Shown: positions 7,432 to 16,433 of the stretch, one piece after another | Numbering within the stretch: the first letter of the stretch is position 1 | How the letters are laid out: each line of letters starts with the position of its first letter | Source: JAXLYX01 sp046351215 | GTDB taxonomy: Bacteria; Myxococcota_A; Polyangia; Polyangiales; Houyiibacteriaceae | Assembly: GCA_046351215.1 (NCBI GenBank) | Contig: JAXLYX010000035.1 | Location: 1-34,126, forward strand | Reading direction: 5' to 3' | Length of the DNA stretch: 34,126 bases | The notes under the pieces: model-generated | Database searches by the model: none | What the model was told of the DNA's origin: nothing | Seen by the model: the letters and a program-made list of their open reading frames with translations, nothing else | Translations under genes and position numbers: made by a program

Positions 7432-8763
7432 TCAAAGGGTGGGAATCGCGAGCGTCGCGCAGCGCGCGAAGACCGCCTCGACCGCGGTGCCGGTCGAGTA
7501 CGCGACGCCGTAGAGCCCCGGCGCGACGCGCGCGATGCCGGGGAAGGCGACGCCCTGACCGACCGCGAGCGCGGGGCCGAGCCCGTCCGCGTCGACGAGC
7601 CGGAGCTCGAGCGAGCGCGCCGAGCCCTGCTCTCGACCGACGGGGACGAGGGAGGCGAAGACGGCTCCGCTCGGGGAGCCGGCGGCGTCGACCCAGAGCG
7701 CCCCGTAGCCGGTGGGACGGACGAGCGAGACGGGAGCCGGCGCCGTCGGAGCGCCTCGGACGAAGCCGATCGCCGTCGCCGCCGCGGCCCCGTGCGCCGT
7801 GTAGGCGATCTGCAGATCGCCTCCGCCGGAAGCGACGGCGATGCGCGCGGGATCGTAGAGGTTCGTGACGGGCCTCACGACCGACGCCGCGGTCGGCTCG
7901 CCCTCGTCGGTGAAGCCGATGCGCAGGATGGGGGAGAAGCCGTCGCGGGGATCGACGAGCACGAGCGTCGGCCTCGCGGCGTCGCGCACGAAGGTCGGCG
8001 CCGAGGCCCCGCCCGACGGGGGCGTGAGCTCGACGGTGCGGACGGCGCCGTCGCCCTCGAACGAGGCCAGCTTCACGTGGGCGGTCTCGCCCGTGACCGT
8101 GTAGGCGACGAGGATGTGGCGCCCGATCGAGGCGACCGCGGGCGGGAAGCGAGCGTCGACGCTCTCGGCGACGACCCGCGGGGCGAGCGGATGGGAAGCC
8201 GGGCGCGTGCCGAACGCCGCGAAGCGGAGGGCGCCGTCGCGATCGACCCAGGCGACCCCGACGCGGTGCTCGCCGACGACGCCGAGACCGGGCGGCACCC
8301 GGCTGTCGGCCGGCCGCGGCTTCTCGATCCGGATGCGCCCGACGGGACGCGCCGACGCTCCGGGCTCCTCGACGAGGACGACGACGTGCTCGTTCGTCCC
8401 GTCGGTCACGTAGTGCGCGACGACGAGCAAGCCGTCGTCCGCGGTGACGGCCGGAGGACCGGCCTTCGCCGAGAGCCGGATCGGGGCCGCGGTCGCGAGC
8501 GCGCAGCCGTGCGGCGGCGGGGCGACCTCGCGGAGCCCGCGGGGCATGGCCGCGGTCTCGTCCGCCGACTCGTCGCCGTCCTCGAGGCGATCGAGATCCT
8601 CGAGCAGCGCCTCCACCTGGGCCTCCTGCTCGGGCGTCCGCGGGAGCGGGCGGTCGGCGACGGCGGGCGACGGGGGCGGATTCCGCGGCGGTTCGGGGCG
8701 CTCCTTCTCGCCGCACGCGGCGAGCGAGAGGAGCAGGGGGAGGACGGCGAGCCGGCGGTTCAT
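7432..8763 (-). CDS. lipoprotein with beta-propeller-like repeats
   Basis: A 443-residue predicted lipoprotein. The N-terminus MNRRLAVLPLLLSLAAC is a type II signal peptide with lipobox LAAC and lipidated Cys17. A Pro/Glu-rich, probably disordered linker follows to about residue 75. The remainder contains at least five loosely repeated beta-strand motifs ending in hydrophobic-Ala-aromatic, such as LLVVAHYV, RVGVAWVD, ILVAYTV, LQIAYTA and YGVAYST, spaced as in sialidase or BNR-type propellers. That fold is inferred, not proven. Its ATG overlaps the helicase stop (ATGA), so it is translationally coupled, though no functional link between the two is obvious. No enzyme motif seen. Confidence 0.75.
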   Translation of the reverse strand: MNRRLAVLPLLLSLAACGEKERPEPPRNPPPSPAVADRPLPRTPEQEAQVEALLEDLDRLEDGDESADETAAMPRGLREVAPPPHGCALATAAPIRLSAKAGPPAVTADDGLLVVAHYVTDGTNEHVVVLVEEPGASARPVGRIRIEKPRPADSRVPPGLGVVGEHRVGVAWVDRDGALRFAAFGTRPASHPLAPRVVAESVDARFPPAVASIGRHILVAYTVTGETAHVKLASFEGDGAVRTVELTPPSGGASAPTFVRDAARPTLVLVDPRDGFSPILRIGFTDEGEPTAASVVRPVTNLYDPARIAVASGGGDLQIAYTAHGAAAATAIGFVRGAPTAPAPVSLVRPTGYGALWVDAAGSPSGAVFASLVPVGREQGSARSLELRLVDADGLGPALAVGQGVAFPGIARVAPGLYGVAYSTGTAVEAVFARCATLAIPTL

Positions 8764-10724
8764 GGGTTGCCTCGGGCGAAGGCGTGGGCGTGGAAGGCGC
8801 GGACCTCGTCGAGCGATCGACATCGGCTCGCATCGGGAAGGCTCGCGAGGAACTGCTTTCCGTAGGGCTTCGTGACGATGCGCGAGTCCAGGATCGCCAC
8901 GATGCCACGATCCTTCTGCGTGCGGATCAGCCGACCGAACCCCTGCTTGAGGGTGAGGGCCGCGGAGGGGACGAGGTAGCGCGCGAACGGGGACTCGCCG
9001 GTCTCCTCGATCGCGGCGCAGCGGGCGGCGACGAGCGGATCGGTCGGCACGTCGAAGGGGAGCTTCTCGAGGATCACGAGGCGCAGCGCGTCGCCCGGCA
9101 CGTCGACCCCCTCCCAGAAGCTCGCGGTCGCGAAGAGCACGGCGCTGCCGAGCCGGCGGAAGCGGTCGAGGAGCGAGGGCTTCGGCGCCTCGCCCTGGAC
9201 GAGCACGGGCACGTCGAGGTGAGGTCGCGCGAGCTCGGCGAGGCGGTTCATCATGCGGAAGCTCGTGCAGAGCACGAACGCGCCGCCCTTCGTGATGTCG
9301 ACGAGGGCGAGGATCTCGCGGGTGGCGGCCTCCGCGAAGTCGGGCGAGCGGGGATCGGGGAGGTGCCCCGCGAGGTAGAGCCCGGCCTGCAGCGGGTAGT
9401 CGAAGGGCGAGGGCACGAGCAGCTCGCGCGCGTCCTCCCCGAGGCCGAGGCGCCGCTTCGCGAACGCGAGATCGCCGCCCGTCGAGAGGGTGGCGCTCGT
9501 GAGCACCACGCTCTTCTCGCGCTCGAAGAGCTCGGTCCGGAGGACCTCCCGCACGTCCACGGGGCTCGCGCCGATCGTGGCGCTCCGTCCGCTCTTCTGG
9601 GCCCAGGTCACCCGCCTCCCCGTGCTCCCCTCGGCGATCTTCGCGAGCTCGTCGCGGAGCTGCCCCGCACGGCGCGAGAGCTGGCCGAGGACCTCGCTCT
9701 CCGGCGCGCGGAGCCGGGCGTGCGACGCGAAAGCCTCGAGCGCGTCGTCGAGGGCGAAGAGGCGCTGCTCGAGCTCGCCCGAGAAATCGCCCCGACCGAG
9801 CGAGAGACGGGCGCCCTCGGCCGGCGGGCTCGGGATCGCGGCGAAGAAGCGCTCCTTCGCCGAGTCGATGTTGCGGCAGAGGAGCTCCCCGCGGTGCAAC
9901 TCGAGGGTCGTCGCCGCCTCCGCGGCCACGGCCCGGAGGCCGTCGCGCACGAGGCGCTCGACCCGGCCCGTCGAGACGGTGACGCCGAAGAAGGTGGTCG
10001 CGACGTCCTCGATCTGATGGGCCTCGTCGAAGATCACGGCCTCGTGCTCGGGCAGGATCGCGGCGCCGTGGGGCCCGCGCATCGAGAGGTCCGCGAAGTA
10101 GAGGTGGTGGTTCACGATGACGAGGCGCGCGTCCTCGGCCTCGCGCCGCATGCGCGTGACGAAGCAGTCCTCGTAGTGGACGCAGCGCGCGCCGATGCGC
10201 GTGTCGGAGCCGCTCATCACCTGGCTCCAGATCGGCGCGTCCTCGGCGAGCCCCTCGAGCTCCGCGCGATCGCCCGTGACGGTGTTCCGCCGCCAGTGCT
10301 CGAGGATGGGGAGGTGCCTCGCGTGGCTGCCGTGCACCGCGTCCGCCGAGCGACGGAACTCGTCGTAGCGGCGGAGGCAGAGGTAGTTGCCGAGGCCCTT
10401 CATCACGGCCGCGTGGATCGGGAAGCCGAGGTGCTCCTCGAGCAGCGGGAGGTCGTGCTCGACGATCTGGTCCTGGAGCGCGCGCGTCCCGGTCGAGATC
10501 ACGACCTTGCGGCCCGAGAGGACGGCCGGGACGAGGTAGGCGAGCGTCTTGCCGGTGCCCGTGCCCGCTTCGCAGAGCAGCACGGAGTCGTCCCCGAGGG
10601 CGTCCTCGACGGCGTCGGCCATCCGCATCTGGCTCGGACGGTGCTCGTAGCCCGGGATGCCGCGGGCGAAGGGGCCGTCGGGGCCGAGCAGGGCGGAGGC
10701 ACGCATCGGGAGGGCTCGTAGCAT
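8760..10724 (-). CDS. DinG/XPD-family ATP-dependent DNA helicase
   Basis: A 654-residue superfamily 2 helicase of the Rad3/XPD/DinG type, unwinding DNA 5' to 3' in repair or replication-conflict resolution. Walker A is AGTGTGKT (53-60), the DEAH box is at 233-236, and motif VI appears as GFGRLIRT near the C-terminus. The Fe-S domain region contains Cys116 (NYLC), Cys181 and Cys187 (GARCVHYEDC), but the fourth ligand expected about five residues before Cys181 is Arg176. The start ATG at 10722-10724 has no clear ribosome binding site; Met7 (10706) is an alternative. It is divergent from a lipoprotein gene with only 36 bases between them, and its stop overlaps the next lipoprotein start. Confidence 0.92.
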   Translation of the reverse strand: MLRALPMRASALLGPDGPFARGIPGYEHRPSQMRMADAVEDALGDDSVLLCEAGTGTGKTLAYLVPAVLSGRKVVISTGTRALQDQIVEHDLPLLEEHLGFPIHAAVMKGLGNYLCLRRYDEFRRSADAVHGSHARHLPILEHWRRNTVTGDRAELEGLAEDAPIWSQVMSGSDTRIGARCVHYEDCFVTRMRREAEDARLVIVNHHLYFADLSMRGPHGAAILPEHEAVIFDEAHQIEDVATTFFGVTVSTGRVERLVRDGLRAVAAEAATTLELHRGELLCRNIDSAKERFFAAIPSPPAEGARLSLGRGDFSGELEQRLFALDDALEAFASHARLRAPESEVLGQLSRRAGQLRDELAKIAEGSTGRRVTWAQKSGRSATIGASPVDVREVLRTELFEREKSVVLTSATLSTGGDLAFAKRRLGLGEDARELLVPSPFDYPLQAGLYLAGHLPDPRSPDFAEAATREILALVDITKGGAFVLCTSFRMMNRLAELARPHLDVPVLVQGEAPKPSLLDRFRRLGSAVLFATASFWEGVDVPGDALRLVILEKLPFDVPTDPLVAARCAAIEETGESPFARYLVPSAALTLKQGFGRLIRTQKDRGIVAILDSRIVTKPYGKQFLASLPDASRCRSLDEVRAFHAHAFARGNP

Positions 10725-10760
10725 GGCGCGCGGCCCGCCGTCCCACTACACATCCCGGGC

Positions 10761-12497
10761 ATGTTCCGCCCGGCCCCCGCCCTCCTCGTCCCGCTCCTCT
10801 CCCTCGTCCTCGCCGCCTGCGGCGGCTCCTGCGGGCGAGGTGGCGCGCGCGACGGCGGCGCGGCGGCGCGTCCGGAGGCGCCGGCGCCCGAGGGGCTCCT
10901 CGTCGACGTCGCGGCCGACGACCTCGGGGCCTTCCTCGGGGCGGCCCGGGCTTCGGTCGAGTCGCCGATGGCACGCGAGGTCCTCCCGGCGGACGCGGCT
11001 TCGCTCCTCGACCGGTTCACGGAGACGCCGGTGGCGCTCCGGCGGCACGTGCCGGCGAACGCCCGGATCCGGATGCTGCTCGTGCGCACGAACGACGTGA
11101 CGAGGGCCGCGATGGCGGTGAGGGCCACGGTGGAGAACGATCCGGCGCGCCCGCTCGGCCCGGAGATCGCGCTCGTGAACGGTGCGCCGCACGACGCCCG
11201 CTGGGTGCTCGGACGTCCGGCGACCGACGCCCCGGCCATCGCCTTCCGCGACGGCGTGCTGGTCGTCGCCGACGACGAGCGCACGCTCGCCGCCACTCTC
11301 CCCTACCTCCTCGACACGCAGATGCGCCGCGACGTGGGACGCGGCCTCCACCTGCACATCCCGGAGGGCGTCCTCGCGACCAAGATCCGTCCCCTGCTCG
11401 ACCTGAGCCTCGAGCGCGCGAGCCGCGACCTCATCGTGGCGGCGCGGGCCGAGCGCATGCAGCACGAGGAGGCCCCCGCGCTCGGAGAGCCCGAGCGGCT
11501 CGTCGCGCTGGTGCGCGATCCCCTGCGCCGGTGGATCGCCTACCTGCCGGACGCGCGCGAGGTCTTCGTCGATCTCGATGCCACCCCCGCCGGGCTCGTG
11601 CTCGAGGCGCGGGTCGGCGTGAAGCCGGGCACGCCGCTCGCGGACGCGCTCGCCGGCTCGACCGTCGGCGCGCCCTTCGGCCTCGGCGCGCTGCCCGTCG
11701 GAACGGCCTTCGCCGTGAGCCAGCGGAGGAGCGACGCGGACGCGCCCGTGGTCGAGCTGCTCGCCGATCTGGCGGGCAGCCGCCTCGGAGCCGAGGATCG
11801 GGCCGCGCTCGAGGGCGCGAGCCGCACGCTCGACACGGCGCGGGGCACGGCGTCGGTGACGGCGCTCGGCGCGACCGACCAGGGCGCCTTCCTCCTCTTC
11901 GGCGCCGAGCCGGGCGCCGCGGAGCTCTCCCCCGAGGCCCTGCGCTCGGCGCTCCGCGTCCCCTACGTCTCGGGCGCGATCGGATCCGTCGTGGGCTGCG
12001 AGGGGGCGATCGACGTCGCCTCCGCCGCGGACGCCCCGACCTTCCCCCTCTGCCGCCGCCGCGAGCCGCCCTACCCGGCGCTCGGCACCGCGCGCACCGA
12101 GCGCGGCGTCGCGGTCGCGATCACGCAGCTCCCCGCGAGCGAGGCCGCGCATCCCGCCCCGACGACCTTCGCCCACGCGCTGCCGCGCGGCGGTCGCGGC
12201 TCGATCGGCGCCGATCCGGACGTCGCACGGGCCCTCGGGACGTTCGGCGACAAGGCGATCGTCGCCGTCCTCGTGGCGCCGCAGCGCATCGTGCCGGCCC
12301 TCGGCTTCTTCGGCTCGCCGATCCTCCGTCGTCTGTCGCGCGCCGCCGTGCCGGCGGGCGAGGATGCTCCCCTCGTGCTGGCCGTGTCGCGCGACGGGAC
12401 CGGGCTGCGCCTGCAGGCCCTCGCGATGCCCCACTCCATCGACCAGCTCACCGACGTGATCTCGCTCTTCTCGACCCTCTGGAGCGCCGTCCCGTGA
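10761..12497 (+). CDS. hypothetical lipoprotein, 578 residues
   Basis: The N-terminus MFRPAPALLVPLLSLVLAAC is a type II signal peptide with lipobox LAAC (Cys20), followed by a Gly/Ala/Pro-rich linker to about residue 45. I recognise no family in the rest, which alternates helical segments with beta-rich stretches and has two cysteines (GCEGAIDV and PLCRRRE) that could pair. A repeated theme is a strand ending in hydrophobic residues followed by a short helix, suggestive of a duplicated alpha/beta domain, but I cannot name it. Its stop overlaps the GTG start of a rhomboid protease (GTGA), so the two are translationally coupled; the lipoprotein could be a partner or substrate, which is only inference. 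Confidence 0.78.
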   Translation: MFRPAPALLVPLLSLVLAACGGSCGRGGARDGGAAARPEAPAPEGLLVDVAADDLGAFLGAARASVESPMAREVLPADAASLLDRFTETPVALRRHVPANARIRMLLVRTNDVTRAAMAVRATVENDPARPLGPEIALVNGAPHDARWVLGRPATDAPAIAFRDGVLVVADDERTLAATLPYLLDTQMRRDVGRGLHLHIPEGVLATKIRPLLDLSLERASRDLIVAARAERMQHEEAPALGEPERLVALVRDPLRRWIAYLPDAREVFVDLDATPAGLVLEARVGVKPGTPLADALAGSTVGAPFGLGALPVGTAFAVSQRRSDADAPVVELLADLAGSRLGAEDRAALEGASRTLDTARGTASVTALGATDQGAFLLFGAEPGAAELSPEALRSALRVPYVSGAIGSVVGCEGAIDVASAADAPTFPLCRRREPPYPALGTARTERGVAVAITQLPASEAAHPAPTTFAHALPRGGRGSIGADPDVARALGTFGDKAIVAVLVAPQRIVPALGFFGSPILRRLSRAAVPAGEDAPLVLAVSRDGTGLRLQALAMPHSIDQLTDVISLFSTLWSAVP

Positions 12498-13231
12498 TCC
12501 CGCTGCGCGATCGCAACCCCACGGTCGACCCGCCGGTCGTCACCTGGACGCTGATCGCGCTGAACGGCGTCGTCTTCCTCTTCCAGCTGCTGATCGGGCC
12601 GGCCGCCGACCAGGAGCTCGTGATGCAATTCGGGGTGATCCCGAAGGTCCTCGCGAGCGGCTCGGTCTTCGTGCCCGCGGAGAGCCACGGAACGCTCGAG
12701 GTCCTGCTCACGCCGTTCACGAGCATGTTCCTCCACGGAGGCTTCGCCCACGTGGTGGGCAACATGTGGTTCCTCTACGTCTTCGGCGACAACGTCGAGG
12801 ACGCGCTCGGGAAGCTCCGCTACGTCGTCTTCTACGTCGCGTCGGGCCTCGTCGCGGTGCTCGTGCAGGTGCTCGCGGATCCCACGAGCGGTCTCCCGAT
12901 GATCGGCGCCTCGGGCGCGATCTCCGGGGTGCTCGCGGGCTACGTCGCGCTCTACCCGAGCGCGCGCGTCGTGACGCTCCTGCCGATCTTCGTGTTCATC
13001 CAGCTCATCGAGGTCCCGGCCTACCTCTTCATCGTCGTCTGGTTCGCGATGCAGCTCCTCTCGGGCCTCGGCTCGATCGGAGCGACGACCGGCGGAGTCG
13101 CGTGGTGGGCCCACGTCGGCGGCTTCCTCGCCGGCCTGGTCCTCGTGCGTTGGCTCGCGGATCCGAAGCGCTACGCCGATCGCGTCAAGGCGCGCATGCC
13201 GCGCTATCGCGAGTTCCACGACTACGACTGA
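12494..13231 (+). CDS. rhomboid-family intramembrane serine protease
   Basis: A 245-residue integral membrane protease that would cleave transmembrane segments within the bilayer. The catalytic Ser140 lies in GASGAISG and the catalytic His207 in AHVGGFLAG. The upstream HGGFAHVVGNMWFLYVFGDNVED segment (81-103) is the characteristic L1-loop/TM2 motif. About six hydrophobic helices are visible. A short charged C-terminal tail follows. The GTG start at 12494 overlaps the preceding lipoprotein stop; the much longer in-frame upstream reading frame is a shadow of that gene. Its 3' end overlaps the convergent CobW gene by ten bases. Substrate unknown; a co-transcribed lipoprotein is the obvious candidate partner. 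Confidence 0.92.
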   Translation: MIPLRDRNPTVDPPVVTWTLIALNGVVFLFQLLIGPAADQELVMQFGVIPKVLASGSVFVPAESHGTLEVLLTPFTSMFLHGGFAHVVGNMWFLYVFGDNVEDALGKLRYVVFYVASGLVAVLVQVLADPTSGLPMIGASGAISGVLAGYVALYPSARVVTLLPIFVFIQLIEVPAYLFIVVWFAMQLLSGLGSIGATTGGVAWWAHVGGFLAGLVLVRWLADPKRYADRVKARMPRYREFHDYD

Positions 13232-14295
13232 GCGCCGGCGAGCCCCTCGATCGCGGCACGGATCTCCGCCACCCGCTCGTCCGGGAGGTCGCGCGCGAGG
13301 AAGACCAGGCGGCTACGCGGGATCCCGTCCGGGTAGGCGTCGAGCGCCACGACCGGCGAGACCACGTGCTGAACCGCTTGCACCAGCAATGGCTTCTCCT
13401 CGTCGACCACGCGGATGTAGCCCTTCACGCGCAAGAGCCTGTCCCCGAGCGCACGCGTGGTCATGGACAGGAAGAGCGCGAACGCCTCGTAGCGCAGGGG
13501 GCGTTCGCGATCGACGACGAAGGTGACGAGCCCCGCGCCGTGGCGATGCGGGGCGTCCCCGTGGGCGGGATGGGCGTGCTCGGGATCGTCGCAGCCGGCG
13601 CAGGAGGGGTCGTGACCGTGCGACGTTCCGGGCCGCGGGGACGAGTCCGCATCCTCCGCGAGCCCTGCGACCGCGGCCTCGGCGTCGGCGAGCAGGAAGG
13701 CGGGATCGACGCTGCCCCGGCTCGCGACGACGAGCGGAGTGAACGGGGCGACGGACCGCAGCGCCTCGAGCGTGCGTGCGCGCTCCGCCTCCGTCGCGAG
13801 GTCCGTCTTCGTCAGCACGAGACGGTCCGCGAGCGCCACCTGCTTCCGGGATTCCTCGTGCCGCTCGAGCGTGTCCGCCCCGAGCAGGGCATCGACGGTC
13901 GCGATCGTCGCGGCCACGCGGAACGACTGCCGGAGCAGCCCCGGCGCGGCGAGCGTGGCGAGGAGCGGCGTCGGATCCGCGAGACCGGTCGTCTCGAGGA
14001 CGACCCGCCGGAAACGCGGGAGCGTCCGTCGCGCGGCCCCGGTCCAGAGCTCGAGGAGGGTCCGCGCGAGATCGTCGCGCACGGTGCAACAGATGCAGCC
14101 TCCCTCGAGGAGGACGACCTCGTCGCGCGCCTCTCGGAGGAGCACGTGGTCGAGCCCGACGTCGCCGAGCTCGTTGACGATCACCGCCGTGTCACGGAAG
14201 GCCGGGCTCGCCAGCACCTCGCGGAGCAGCGTCGTCTTCCCGCTCCCGAGGAATCCGGTGACGACGAAGACGGGGCAGCGCCGATCGTCCACCAC
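13222..14295 (-). CDS. CobW/COG0523-family GTP-dependent metallochaperone
   Basis: A 357-residue GTPase of the CobW/YjiA/ZNG family. Walker A is GFLGSGKT (14-21), the metal-binding CxCC motif is Cys67-Ile-Cys69-Cys70, the switch region reads NELGDVGLDH, and TKTD (162-165) serves as the guanine-specificity motif. A His-rich linker (226-252) with about eight histidines and two cysteines separates the GTPase domain from the C-terminal CobW_C domain (from about 256). This points to Zn, Co or Ni delivery; the metal is not decided by sequence. It starts six bases after the histidine kinase gene, so the two are probably co-transcribed. It overlaps the convergent rhomboid gene by ten bases. Confidence 0.92.
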   Translation of the reverse strand: MVDDRRCPVFVVTGFLGSGKTTLLREVLASPAFRDTAVIVNELGDVGLDHVLLREARDEVVLLEGGCICCTVRDDLARTLLELWTGAARRTLPRFRRVVLETTGLADPTPLLATLAAPGLLRQSFRVAATIATVDALLGADTLERHEESRKQVALADRLVLTKTDLATEAERARTLEALRSVAPFTPLVVASRGSVDPAFLLADAEAAVAGLAEDADSSPRPGTSHGHDPSCAGCDDPEHAHPAHGDAPHRHGAGLVTFVVDRERPLRYEAFALFLSMTTRALGDRLLRVKGYIRVVDEEKPLLVQAVQHVVSPVVALDAYPDGIPRSRLVFLARDLPDERVAEIRAAIEGLAGAQS

Positions 14296-14301
14296 GGACC
14301 G

Positions 14302-16347
14302 CTACCCCTCGTTCCCCGGCACGGGAGGCAGGCTCGCGTCGAGGAGCGAACGGAGCGTCCGGACGAGCTCCTCGTTGCGGAAGGGCTTCGAGAGCACCGC
14401 GGTGTGGGTCCCGGCGACGGCGTCGCGGGTCGAGGCGTGATCGGTATGACCCGTGACGAACGCGACGGGCAGCTCGGGCCGGTGCTCGCGGAGCGAGGCC
14501 ACGAGCTCGGGGCCGCTGCCTCCGGGGAGCACCACGTCGGCGACCACGGCGTCGATCCGTCCGCGTCGATCCGCGTAGAGCACGCGCGCCGCCGCAGGGG
14601 TCTCGGCCTCGAGGACCTCGTAGCCGGCGAGGCGGAGGCCCTCGACCATGACGGAGCGCACGGTCGCGTCGTCCTCGACGACGAGGAGCGTGCCGCGCCC
14701 CTTGATCCCGGTCTCGATCCGGACGCCGCGCTCCACGCGATCGACGGCCTCGTTCGCGCGAGGGAGGAGGACGGCGACCGTCGTCCCGACGCCCTCCTCG
14801 CTCTCGAGGAAGACGTGGCCTCCCGCCTGCTTCACGATGCCGTAGCAGGTCGCGAGCCCGAGCCCCGTGCCCACGCCGACGGGCTTCGTCGTGAAGAAGG
14901 GCTCGAAGGCGTGCTGCCGGACGTCGGCCGACATCCCCGAGCCCGAGTCGATGACGCGGAGCAGGACATAGGGCCCCGGCGCGAGGTCCGCGAATTCCGT
15001 CGCGAGCTCGTCGTCCACGTCGAGGTTCGAGGTCTCGAGCACGAGGCGACCGCCCGACGGCATCGCGTCGCGCGCGTTGACGGCGAGGTTCATCAGCACC
15101 TGCTCGACCTGCCCCGGATCGATGCGCACGCGGGCCTCGTTCGCGAGGAGCGCGAGCGAGAGCTCGATGTCCTCCCGCAGCAGCCGCCGGAGGACGTGCT
15201 GGAGCTTCCCCACGAGATCGTGGAGATCGAGCACCACCGGCTGGACGATCTGCCGCCGCGCGAACGCGAGGAGCTGACGCGTCAGCGTCGCGCCCCGACC
15301 GACGACCTCCTTGATGCCCTCGAGCGAGCGCGCGGCCGCATGGTCCGTGGGCAGCGCGTACTCGGCCAGCGTGACGTAGCCGAGGATGGCCGTGAGCACG
15401 TTGTTGAAGTCGTGCGCGACGCCGCCCGCGAGCCGCCCGATGCTCTCGAGCTTCTGGACCTGGAGGAGCTTCTTCTCGAGCTCCGCGCGCTCCGCCAGCG
15501 CTCGGCGGAGCTCCTCCTCGGTGCGCCGTCGTTCCGTGAGATCGACGTCCATGCAGATGAGCCGCGGCGGCGCGTCGGCGCGGAGCACGGGGAAGGCCGA
15601 CGAGAGGATGTGGCGGATCTCGCCCGAGGCGGTCCGCACCTTCCACTCGCGGAGGGGCGGCGCCTCGCCCGTCGCGAACGTGCTGCGGATCAGCTCCTGC
15701 CAGGCGACGGCATCCTCGGGCGAGAGGATCGTGTCGAGGTTCGTGCGGCCGATCGCCTCGGCCGCAGTGTAGCCGTAGAGCCGCTCCGAGGCAGGATTCC
15801 AGAGGGTGATGCGGCCCTCGGCGTCGTAGCTCTGGATCGCGACCGCCGGGGCATGCTCGATGATGGCGGAGACGAGCGCGTGCGCCTCGGCGAGGCGCTC
15901 GTTCGCCTCGCGGAGCTCGCGCTCGACCCGCTTCGTCTCGCGGATGTCGCGCGCGATCGTCGAGAGGAAGTGCACCTCGCCCGTCGTTCCGTCGCGATGC
16001 GCGATCACCACCTGGGAGACGGGGACGACGGTCCCGTCGCGTGCGAGCACGGCCGTCTCGCCGCGCCACTCCCCGTCGCGCATCGTCGCTGGGACGGCGG
16101 TATGCATCAGGAGCTGCCCGACCTCGGGCGGATGGAAGACCGTGAGCGGGAGGCCGCGCACGTCGGCGTCGTCGGCGAACTGCGCCATCCGCCGGCCGGC
16201 ACGGTTCACGAAGAGCGTGCGGCCCTGCACGTCGGCGACGGCGACGAAATCCGTCGCGGCCTCGAGGATGGTCGCGAGCCTCTCGTCCCGACCTTCGGAG
16301 ACGAAGCTCGAGAGACCGATTTCGTGTGGGGCGCGATCGCTCGACAT
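14302..16347 (-). CDS. hybrid PAS-PAS sensor histidine kinase with C-terminal receiver
   Basis: A 681-residue cytoplasmic hybrid kinase without transmembrane helices. Order: PAS1 (about 22-138), PAS2 (about 158-274), a coiled-coil linker, DHp domain with the phosphoacceptor His312 in GGVAHDFNN, HATPase domain with N-box NLAVNARDAMP, G1 DSGSGMS and G2 GVGTGLGLAT, and a receiver domain (about 553-670) with acidic pocket Glu558-Asp560, phosphoacceptor Asp604 and Lys654 in SKPF. No output domain is attached, so phosphate probably passes on or feeds back. The signal is unknown; the first PAS could bind a small molecule. The start ATG is preceded by a G-rich site inside a hairpin. It is followed after six bases by cobW. 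Confidence 0.93.
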   Translation of the reverse strand: MSSDRAPHEIGLSSFVSEGRDERLATILEAATDFVAVADVQGRTLFVNRAGRRMAQFADDADVRGLPLTVFHPPEVGQLLMHTAVPATMRDGEWRGETAVLARDGTVVPVSQVVIAHRDGTTGEVHFLSTIARDIRETKRVERELREANERLAEAHALVSAIIEHAPAVAIQSYDAEGRITLWNPASERLYGYTAAEAIGRTNLDTILSPEDAVAWQELIRSTFATGEAPPLREWKVRTASGEIRHILSSAFPVLRADAPPRLICMDVDLTERRRTEEELRRALAERAELEKKLLQVQKLESIGRLAGGVAHDFNNVLTAILGYVTLAEYALPTDHAAARSLEGIKEVVGRGATLTRQLLAFARRQIVQPVVLDLHDLVGKLQHVLRRLLREDIELSLALLANEARVRIDPGQVEQVLMNLAVNARDAMPSGGRLVLETSNLDVDDELATEFADLAPGPYVLLRVIDSGSGMSADVRQHAFEPFFTTKPVGVGTGLGLATCYGIVKQAGGHVFLESEEGVGTTVAVLLPRANEAVDRVERGVRIETGIKGRGTLLVVEDDATVRSVMVEGLRLAGYEVLEAETPAAARVLYADRRGRIDAVVADVVLPGGSGPELVASLREHRPELPVAFVTGHTDHASTRDAVAGTHTAVLSKPFRNEELVRTLRSLLDASLPPVPGNEG

Positions 16348-16354
16348 ACGTCAT

Positions 16355-16374
16355 CCCCCCGCGTCCGCGGGAGG
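16355..16374 (-). promoter_or_regulatory. hairpin covering the histidine kinase ribosome binding site
   Basis: In the minus-strand transcript the segment folds into a stem of up to nine pairs (one G-U) whose 3' arm is the run of six G residues that would act as the ribosome binding site, seven bases before the ATG. The loop region is four bases if the innermost pair opens. If formed, it would occlude initiation of the kinase and, through coupling, cobW. There is also an out-of-frame ATG overlapping the end of the G run. Confidence 0.4.
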
Positions 16375-16433
16375 AGATCGCAACATACCAGAACGGGGCC
16401 TCCGCCGAGGGTCTCCGACGAAGGCCACGGGCG

